From Polyodon spathula (Eukaryota; Chordata; Actinopteri; Acipenseriformes; Polyodontidae), in the NCBI RefSeq assembly GCF_017654505.1, contig NC_054548.1, forward strand, positions 21,567,447 through 21,631,446: a stretch of 64,000 nt of DNA. Direction: 5' to 3'. The notes under the pieces were generated by a model. The model was not told the origin of the DNA. It did not search any database and saw nothing but the letters and a program-made list of their open reading frames with translations. Shown one piece after another: positions 1 through 9,500 of this stretch. The first letter of the stretch is position 1. Each line of letters starts with the position of its first letter. The position numbers and the translations under genes were made by a program.

Positions 1-840
1 GATATCCAAATTTCCATTAGCATTTTCTTTGTCTAAAGAGATAAAAACACCATTTATAATTCTAAAACAAATGAGAAATACTACTCAAAAGCCACAAAAC
101 TAAGACTTGTTAGTTTCTGAGTTGGCAACTTAATTATGGGCATTTTAACTATATAAAAAAAAATCTGCTTATGATATTTTGCACTAACTAGCTTTAATAA
201 TCTAGCCCAGAGTTAGCTCGCCAGCCAGGGTGATTAAAATTAGAAGCCATTTGAAAGTCAGTAGTCAGAGAAGACTGGCTGCTTGTCTATATTTATCCCA
301 CGTGTTTAGTCAAACATCCTCATTGTGACCAGCTAGAATGCAGTATAAGCAGTGCTACAGCTTCTTAGAGAAACAGAAAACAGAAAATATGTTTGTTGCA
401 GCCACCGTTTTCTTACAATCTCACTCAAGCTACCTGTCCATTCTCCTATAAAATAAATATTACTCAATAGATATGTGTCCACTGGTGGAGTTGTACTGTG
501 TTGTAGTAAAATGCTGAGGTTTTGAATATGTAAAAAGTAGGTTGGGCAGGAGGTAATACAATGTGCAAATTAGGGTGGGGTGTTGACCTGTGATTAACAT
601 CAACTCATTTGCATACTGCTTTTTCTGTCACAGCTCCCAATTTAAGTGTAATAATCAAATCGTTGTTTAGACTTATTTTTGTCATCGCCCATGCCACAGT
701 TTGGACTAGGGAAGTAAGACAAAGGGTTATTTCGTAATGATCTAAATATGACCACTCACATAAAACTGTACTTAACATTTCTGATTCAGGTTTAAAACAT
801 GATAACCTTTTTTTCTTCATGCTAGCAATGCAACTGTGTA
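1..840. other. AT-rich non-coding sequence
   Basis: No exon-like segment, repeat boundary or tandem array is recognisable. The short open frames here have no domain content. Confidence 0.5.
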
Positions 841-841
841 T

Positions 842-890
842 ATTGGGCCCTGTTCACAAAGCTTTAAGTTGTTATAAGAACTTTACAATT
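842..890. repeat. MITE-like terminus (GGGCCCTGTTCACAAAGC)
   Basis: The phrase GGGCCCTGTTCACAAAGC matches the left end of the repeat at 24126, where it reads GGGCCCTATTCACAAAGC. Two independent occurrences suggest a terminal sequence of one small DNA-element family. The other end is not defined here. Confidence 0.4.
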
Positions 891-1054
891 TGGTATTTAG
901 TGCATTGTTTTTGAAGAAGCCAATAACAGCCTCTGGATTTTAAACTGTATTATGTGTACAAAAACAGACTTTGAAGAGCTTTCTTTAAATAACCCATGAG
1001 TTAAATTTGTCCAATGTAGAGAACAAAACCTGCTTTACTCACATAATACAAATT

Positions 1055-1205
1055 ATTATTAATGAGTCATTTAGCAGACACTTTTATCCAAAGCGACTTG
1101 CAGAGACTAGGGGGTGAACTATGCATCACAACTTGCTCAGGGATTGGGCTGGAAACCTGGTAACAAACCCCTTTCTTTAACCACTGGACCATCAAGCCTC
1201 CTAAA
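1055..1205. repeat. Fish dispersed repeat ('tttatccaaagcgacttgcag')
   Basis: Contains tttagcagacacttttatccaaagcgacttgcag followed by a line ending in aaccactggaccatcaagcctcct. This phrase is shared by very abundant ray-finned fish interspersed repeats. It is related to the start of the repeat at 17361. Degenerate and short. Confidence 0.6.
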
Positions 1206-1315
1206 GCAGATGGTTCTGTTTCTATTACCTCTATGAGAACATGGTGGTGATATTTAATATATCATAATAATAATAAAACACAATTTTAGGGTCAAGTTAT
1301 ACTTTATAAAGTTTG

Positions 1316-1510
1316 AGAACAAGAACAGGCCATTCGGTCCATCAAAGCCCGCCCCTTCTTAGCACACCATTTCGCCTACTGGGAGGAACTAGTATAAAAG
1401 CATAGGATCCAGTCTTTTTGTACATGTTCCAAGTGTTTAAGATCATATTACTTCACCTGAGAGGCTATTCCATGCATGTATAAAGTTATTACATTGGTAA
1501 TTTGCACTGA
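1316..1510. repeat. LINE/SINE-like dispersed repeat fragment
   Basis: The stretch 'aggccattcggtccatcaaagcccgcccctt ... gcctactgggaggaactagtataaaag ... ggctattccatgcat' (split here, not contiguous) resembles a common fish interspersed repeat, probably a non-LTR element tail. Recognition is from memory of the pattern, so the class is uncertain. Confidence 0.4.
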
Positions 1511-1519
1511 GATCCATCT

Positions 1520-2560
1520 TGCCCCTACATTTGCATTTTTAACATCTAAGAGGAAAATCTCTAAGTAACCAACCAGCCAATATTGAAATAACCAGCCACT
1601 TATCCACCAAAGTCAGCGGTGGTATTGGCATCACCAACTACTTGTTCAAAATTTACAATTAATATTTTGAATTGTGTTTGGTAACTTTATATAGCAGTTT
1701 TAATTCTATAATAAAGCATGACAAAATAACATTGTGTGACGTTAACACCCTGTGATCAGAGAAGTGCACACAAGCACTGGAAATCCCCTTCATACAGTTT
1801 AAATTTGAAGACATTTCCTGAATGAATTTTGATGTGTTTTAAGGGGAAGGGAGAGGGGTTTCCAGTGAAGTGAACACTGTGAGGGTGATCAAGGAGATTT
1901 GCAGCTCTAAAGAAGAGTATTGTCCTCCATATATGTTCTCTGGAATAGAAAAATGATACATGTTTGTCAAGCATTTTACCAGTGGAAAGGGGACAGGTTC
2001 TAAAAATAAGGAAGGATTGTTAATATGGATATTGGCATGGGTGTTGGTGAATGTGATTTAACTTACAGTATTGTTTAATTAGTCCAGTAAAGGGTACCGC
2101 ATATCCTTCTCTTTATCTAACTTGTACAATGACATACTTTGCATCACCTATATTATATTAATAACGTGCACAATGGCTTTACGACACAACATTACCTGTG
2201 GATTTCAATACAAAGTGCAACACTAATATGCTTCCCCACCTCATTTCAGAAAATCACACACGCTATCTTTTACTGCAAAATTCTGAATGTGATGTTATCT
2301 TACCAAAAGCTCAGATCTTCTGTATTTGCAATCAATTTCTAAACTGACTTACTTTGAAAAACATACTGGCATTTCAATCCAGTGCTGAGGTGCTTTATAT
2401 GCATATGATTGTCTCCATAGTTACTGGTGGCTACTTTTACAGACTGTAGGGCAAAATGTGATTACCAATCATGTTTTACATTTTGTAATTTCTTTATTAC
2501 CGTTTCTTTATTAATGCATAACAAAACACAAAATAATTTAATATAGATACCTACTTGGGG
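1520..2560. other. Non-coding sequence 3' of gene A
   Basis: I looked on the minus strand for the cytoplasmic exons seen in genes B and D (CCKS block and P-Y-x-x-Y tail) and found neither. No other gene or element is recognisable. Confidence 0.5.
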
Positions 2561-2673
2561 TCAACTTGATTTGTATTTTAAGAGAAATACGATGATGCAA
2601 ACAGTATATATCAGAAAAAACCCTATGAAGACAAAAAGTACAATCCATTGCGACTCCTTTGATGAACCTGGCT
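2561..2673 (-). CDS. Gene A exon 4: transmembrane segment and stop
   Basis: Acceptor tctttcag|AG, phase 1. It encodes a short stalk (PGSSKESQ), then an uncharged helix WIVLFVFIGFFLIYTVCIIV, then FLLKYKSS and TGA at 2563-2561. A donor-like AG|GTATCT lies a few bases after the stop, so the exon may once have continued into cytoplasmic exons like those of genes B and D. I could not find such exons between 1 and 2560. Confidence 0.7.
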
Positions 2674-3251
2674 CTGAAAGAACAGATTGAAATCCATTAA
2701 TGCAAGCTAAGCTGAAAAATCGTAATGCTCTGAATAATTTATGTGACAAATAAAACAATATTATGGAAAGAAAACGCCTGGTGTGAAAAGCAAAGCAAAT
2801 ACTGGTAGTGATGTAATTACAGGCACAGTAATGGAAATACAGTATGAGTTCATACTGAAGCATTTCTTCAGAGATCACTCTTGTATGTACTCTGGTTACT
2901 TGAACACCCTCCAACTAAACCCCTCCCCATGTTAAATACTACTTTTTAGTAACAAAGTGTAGGTAAAGTGTAAATACATTAGGTACTGTACATGCAGGCA
3001 TGTATTTTGAAAAGTTATTACATTATGTTACTTAAATTTCATTGGGATTTAATTAAACCTAAAGGTTAATGATGTGGTTCAGTTGAAAGACCTTTCAATT
3101 TTAAAACTAAGGAACATTGTAATTGTGATTACAATGTTCTTTAGTTTTAAGTTTTAAGTATCTATAATACATATTATTTATTTGATATTGTCTATTCATT
3201 AGAGTGATATTGTCTACTCATTAGAGAAATTCCACCTTTATCAGGTTTGCC

Positions 3252-3319
<68 letters not shown>

Positions 3320-6300
3320 TAAATCATATTTAATATACAATAGTAAACATACCTGTGCATCTGAATGGAATAGTGTAAGTTTGTGATTCATTCCAATATG
3401 GATGACTGACTATGCAGGTGACATTTCCCATAGATGTATTGTAAGGTATGATAAGCCTGCTTTCCACTGTAAAGGTACGATTCTGGTTGTAAGTGATCTT
3501 GTCAGTTACATTTCCATCTGATGACCATGATATGCTTGCATTTGGTCTCCCATTGGAAGCTTCACACACAGCCACGTCATGATTGTCATTGGGAGAATAT
3601 TCAATTCTTCCACTTATCTCTGGTTGAACTTGAAAAATAATACATTTAACCATTAAAACATGATTATCATGGTATTTATAAAAACAACTTGTGTTTCCTT
3701 ATTTCTACTTTAAGAAGTACATTTGTTTTGGGGAAATTTCTATTTAAAAATTTAACAGAAACAGCCCTTACGTGAATTGGGTAATAATATGTGCAACCAA
3801 CTGACCTCCCCAATGTCTGAATCCACCGCATTCCCAGTGTATTGAATGGCCTTCGTTCAATTGTTATTTGCTTTATCTATCCAGGTGTCCTCTGAGTTGT
3901 GAGAGTTAGTAGAGCTCTTTGAAATGTTATTCTTACCTATGGCAGATACATTAAACAATATTTTGTGGCTCCCATGTTGGAAAGCTGTCTGACATGTGTA
4001 AATCCCTTCATATGTATATTTAAATGAGGGTATGTGCAGCTGTGATCTTCCTTCAGTTGTACTGATAAGTATTCTTCCATCATTACAAGTATTGACAGCA
4101 GGATCGCTATTGCTGTTTGCAATCCTGCACTTCATTTCATCCGTGTGCTTTAACTCCCAGGTATCAAATAGCATTGTGCTCCATGTTCGATTTGTGCAGC
4201 TCAGATTAATCTTCTCACCCAGCTTAATGCTGATGAACTCTTCATCTAGGGAAATTAAAATGACATTACTAATAATATTATAAAATCAAACAATGGTCAG
4301 ATAATGTTAATGGAAGTTGTCTCACTCCATTCTCTTCCAGCAGCATATTGTAACAGTAAAACCTTCATTTAAAGACCGCTGATGCCATTGTTACACATTG
4401 ATCAAGTTGAAAGTTTTACATAAAATCTAAATCAGAATTGCACAGTGCAATCATATTTTATTAAACTAAATACTATCCTTACCTTAAGTTTGGTTTCATG
4501 CAGCACATACATTATTAATTCACAGGGTGGAACAAGGCCACCTGCTGTGATGTTTTAGGACATAAAGTTAGTAACGAATAACAGATAAAAGAGGCTCTGT
4601 CCTTCAAAGGCCCTACACATATAAGAGGATATCCGTCATTGAGGAAACCCGACAAACAGGAGGGGGGTCACCCTCTCTGAGATGACCCGACAAACGAAGA
4701 GGGGTCACATATCTGAAATGACCCAACAAACGAAGAGCTTGCGAATCAGAAAGAAAGACATTGGTTAATAATATTAACACATAAATAGGTTCCGACTCTT
4801 CACTGGCCCAACATATACAGTAGGGGGGTTCCGTCGCTGAGGATACCCGACATACAAAGAAGGGCAATGTCGATCCCACCTACGCCTCCGCCACCTCCAT
4901 CAGCAGGAGCAGAGCAGCAGGAGCTGCCTCTGCCTCCGCCACCTCCACCGCCAGGAGCAGAGCAGCAGGAGCTGCCTCTGTCTCCACCACCTCCACCAGC
5001 TGAGGGTGAATGCCTGCTGGGTCCTTGTCCACCAGCAGAGGGTGAATGCCTGATGGGTCTCCATCCACCAGCAGAGGTTGAATGCCTGCTGGGTCTCTGT
5101 CCACTAGCAGAGGATGAATGCCTGCTAGGTCCCCGATCGTCTGTCCGGAGAGGAGTAGAGTGACCTGGTTGTATGTTTCCATCCCCTTACGGACGGACAG
5201 GGAAGCAAGGGTTTCTCTCCCTTACGCTACAACCATGGACCAGGTCTGAGGTAGTCGTCATCGTACGGATGTCCTGACGGAGACGGAGGGTGGTAGGTGA
5301 CGGTCCCCTAGGTGCTCGTCGGAAAACGAGAGAGGGGGGTTGTGGTCAGTCTTCCAGGTCCTAGATCTGAGACGTCCAGGAATTGGTCGGGAAGCATCTC
5401 GAACTTACCCACCTTTGGAAGCGGCGACGCCGTCACCGGCTCTCCACATCAGTTGGCCGTGGGAGCACGAATCCACGAATCGCCTTGGGATCCCTGGGGT
5501 AGTGCCTCGCACTTTCCGGGATCGCCGTCTCCACGCTCTTGATCAGGGGGAGAGGAGCAGAAGCTGCCTCTCCCTTCACCAGAAGGTCCAGGACTAGATG
5601 CTGGCAGTCCTCAGCAGCCCTTGCGTAGGCTGCTGAGGGAAGCACAGGGAAAAAACGCCCGGCCGCAGTGGCCGAGAGGTGCGCTAAAACCTGCACCCCA
5701 GCTTGTCCTGACTCCCCACACATCTTCGCCCAAAGATGCCTGCCTCACTTCGCCCAAGGATGCCTGCCTCGCTTTGCCCAAGGATGCCTGTCTGGCATCT
5801 CCTGGGGTTGCCTGTTGCTCCGCATCGCCTGGGGTTACCTGTTGCTCCGCATTGCCTAGGGTTGCCTGTTGCACCGCACCGCCTGGGGTTGCCTGTTCCT
5901 CCGGACGGCCTGGGATTTCCAGTTGCTCCGTATCGCCTGGGGTTGCCAGCCGCTCCACATCGCCTGGGGTCGCTGGAACTGCTTCGTCAGGGATCGCCGT
6001 CAGCTCTGCTTGGCCACAGGGGTCAGTGTGGCCGGAGCCCCACCAGAGGGAGCTGCCTGCTATGAAGAAGGGGGGAGAGGTCAGGAGACCACCTTTCCCC
6101 ACAGCAATTTCGCTGCAGGAGTTCTGGGGGCTGGAGTCCCCCCAGAGGGAGCTGACGGCTATGAAGGGGGGAGAGGTCAGGAGACCACCTTCCCCTGCAG
6201 CAGTTTTGCTGCCGGAGATCTTGGGGGAGGTCTGGAGACCACCAACCCCAGCAGCTTTTCCGCTGCTTGACGTGCATTTCTGCTGCCAGTGGTACAGCGG

Positions 6301-6483
6301 GAGAAGAGATTTGCCCCACTGTCAGCACTTCTGCTGACAGCATGGCCAGTCGCAGCCTGGCTACTGGCAACATTGCCGCCCATCAACCCCTTAAAGTCCC
6401 TGTTCTTGGCCCAGGACTTTGAGCAAGACATTTGGAATTTTAAGGGGGAAGGTGGCCATTGAGGCAATGTGTGCTTTGCACAA

Positions 6484-6515
<32 letters not shown>

Positions 6516-9500
6516 GTATGTGGCAAAGTGCCCCACCCCTGTGTGTATTATGTGTTGTATGTTGTGTATTAATGTTGGTGTTTAGTCATTGGTACACAGG
6601 ATATAAACGGGTCTGTGTAACACGAGTGTTTAAAATGTATATTTGTATTAGGCACGAGGATTGCATAGCACTTCACGTGCAAGTAAAATATAATTGCACG
6701 GGGAATTGCACTTTATTAATTCACGTGCAGTTGTACCGTGAGTCTCAGTACAGCTGCATAAAAGCAGCATGTTTTCACTCACTCGGGGTTGTGTGTTCGG
6801 TGAGTGGAGAACGGGATTGGAGACGGAGGTAATTGTAATAGATATAATAATAGAAGCTCACTGTGTTTTGTCTGTAAAGTCCGTTTTGTTTGTCTTTTTG
6901 TTTTGGCTATTAAGTGCAGTGTCCTGTGTCTTGTTTGTCTTACAACCTTTTATTTTCTGTCTGTCTGTTCATTATTAAATGCTGAGCGAGACCATTCGCT
7001 CAGCTTCACCAAACTCCACCTGATGTTTATTTCCTGGTTCCTGGTTTCTGGTCTGACGTCACCCACTGCAGCCGTCTTTGTGACACCAACATACGAAGAG
7101 GCTCGCGAACCAGAAAGAAAACAAAGTTTAGAAGATGTTAGAACACATAGAGCAGGGTGTTCCGCCTCTTCAAAAGCCCAACATAATAGAAGGGGGGTTC
7201 CATTGCTAAGGAGAGCTGACAAATAGGAGAGGGGTCATCGTCTTTGAGGAGACCCAACAAACAAGACAGGTTCCGCCTCTTGGGGCCCTCACACAAATAG
7301 AGGCATCAGAGCCTGAAAGAGAAGAAGACAAAGGATCATGCATGCTAAAGGAGGTGTTTGGCCGGGGGTCCCCTCTGACTCACGAAGAACCCTCCTCTAT
7401 GAGGTAAATGAAGCGACACTTAACAAAGGGTCAGAATCACTAACCACTAGAATCACTAACGACTCAAAGGATGGACCCCTGGCTTCCCGTTGAACACGTT
7501 TAAGAAGAAAAAGAGAACCGCCAATGCATATAGAAAAGAAAAAGAGAGAAAACATTTAACACAAAAGAAAAACAACGTGACACAGGGGTTAGTATCTGTA
7601 CCCTATTGACTATGTGAAGACCCTCTGCACAGTGGGAAGGAAAAACCCCCTTTATTTTATTTAATTTTATTTAATTTTATTTTAAAGAAGGAAACCTATG
7701 GTGGCCCAGGCAGAAACGTCGTCCACACTCCAATGGACAATGGACTAGCAATGGACTGATGGGCCGATGATATTTCGTGTGGTGAAAAAAAAAAGTAAAC
7801 TTTGACTGCTGATAAGGTCCAGTGCCCCATATTTTTGATTAGGTGCTGGTTAATCTTTGCTCCTGCTGCTGAAGTGGCTGCCCCGATTCTGACTGAATGC
7901 AGAGTGTACAATTGAGGGGCAAAAGCTGCTCTGGAAACCAAAGCGGAGAGCTGAGAAGAAAACCAATGCCTTGAAAAAACAAACCCACTTGCATTGATGA
8001 ATATGGGATCTGAAGGAGATTTAGGTTTACGTTCTGTAATGTGTTTCAGCATAGAAGAATATGGGCATAGAGGAGAGTCAATTTTGAAAGTTGAATACAT
8101 TGTCCTTGCCGAAGCGGATCAGTGTTTGAAAGAGAATAAAACGAGAATCTAGAATATGAGTAAGGTCGCTGCAACGAATACACAGAGTGGGAAAACTGGA
8201 AAAAGCAGGGACTGAATATTCAGAGCATCTCAGAAAAAAAAATGCAGAAAGACATAATGCTCCTATTGTTAGGTCAACAACTGGAGAAAAGAAGCGTTGT
8301 CGGAGAATTGAAATCATGCTGCCAAGAATGTCAACAGAGATAGGCAAGTGAGTGGTAGAAGCAGCCAGTGAGCTTTTGGAAATTCCTCGCAGGAGGAGAT
8401 AAATGGCTGGGATTGATAGTAAGGTTGGAGAAGAAATAGACATCAAGCGAAACTGGTGCTAAATTCCTGACAAATAGGTTTTAATTGTAACTGGTGCCAG
8501 GTGCAGAGAATCCTTTGTATATAAAAGCCATGATCCAATTCTGGTTGAAATAAGTAGGATTGATCCTATTTTGAGAGCAGAAGGTTACATAACAAGCAAC
8601 CTGTAGAGTAAGAAGATTTGATAGAAGGAGTAAGTGCTGAAGCCATGTAATCTTGAGCTGAATTAAGTAGCTTATTGAAGGTTGGATTCAGTTGAAAATT
8701 AGATGGTTGAACTGAGGAGTTGCTGCTGGGGATGGCAGCGCTGTAGGAATCAATCTGTGAAATTGGATATCTGTAAACAAGAGCATCAGCTGCATTGTTA
8801 CATATGCCCTATAGATGGCGAGCTTGTATTAGGAAATTGTTGGATACTGAAATCCGTACTAGCCACCACAGTAATTGCATGATGAGAAGGGTACTGGAAC
8901 GGCCTTTATTTATAATACGAACTGTAGCTAAATTTATCGCAATAAAATAAGATTGATTTCTTGGACCAGAAAGGACCCCTAGCTGGGCTGCTGCAAGTAT
9001 TGGGTAAATATCAAGAAACTGTAGATTTTAGCTGTGGAGATAGATTTTCAATTTCCAGGGCAATGTACTGGAAAACCATTCATTCTTTAAAAGACCTCCA
9101 AATCCAAAAGATGATGTGTCTGTAAACAAAGCCATGTCGTACGGAGCTGGAATTAAGTCGTCATAAAACATAGATAAGCCGTTCCAGTGTTGTATAAAGG
9201 CAGACCACATTTTTGCATCTTTCCTAGCTTCTGATGAAATATTTATGTAGGAGTCCAAGTTTCTTGGTGTTGATGCCAGAGCAAGTAAATGAGATATAAC
9301 TGTCCTCGCTTAAGGAATAATGCTAATTGCAAAGTTGAAGTGACCCAGCAATGAAAGCAGAGCATGTTTTCTATTTTTTTTTCCCCTGACATTTTCAGAG
9401 TTGCTATGCCAATAGGAGTAATTCTAAAGACTGAAAAAGGAGGAGCTAAAAAAAGGGCCGACAATAAATCCTTTTTTAATTTCATTTTCAAAGAGAAATT

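Larger units (their letters stand above)
4870..7085 (+). mobile_element. Non-autonomous LTR retrotransposon, 5'-truncated, plus orientation
   Basis: The 3' LTR (6519-7085) is preceded by a purine tract and an internal region whose plus-strand frames encode proline-rich and P-P-A-E-G-E-C-L-L-G repeats and a nine-residue repeat. The same internal units and LTR occur in minus orientation at 49.8-52.1 kb. No protease, reverse transcriptase or integrase is visible, so the family depends on another element. It lies inside the DIRS-like element. Confidence 0.7.

Noticed and set aside
4476..4510. ATGAAACCAAACTTAAG|GTAAGG on the minus strand, considered as a leader exon for gene A
   Set aside because: Too short, not hydrophobic, and ends in phase 2, which does not fit the phase 1 V exon.
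5621..6337. A 238-codon plus-strand frame considered as a host gene
   Set aside because: It lies in the internal region of an LTR element, just before its 3' LTR, and consists largely of a 27-bp minisatellite.
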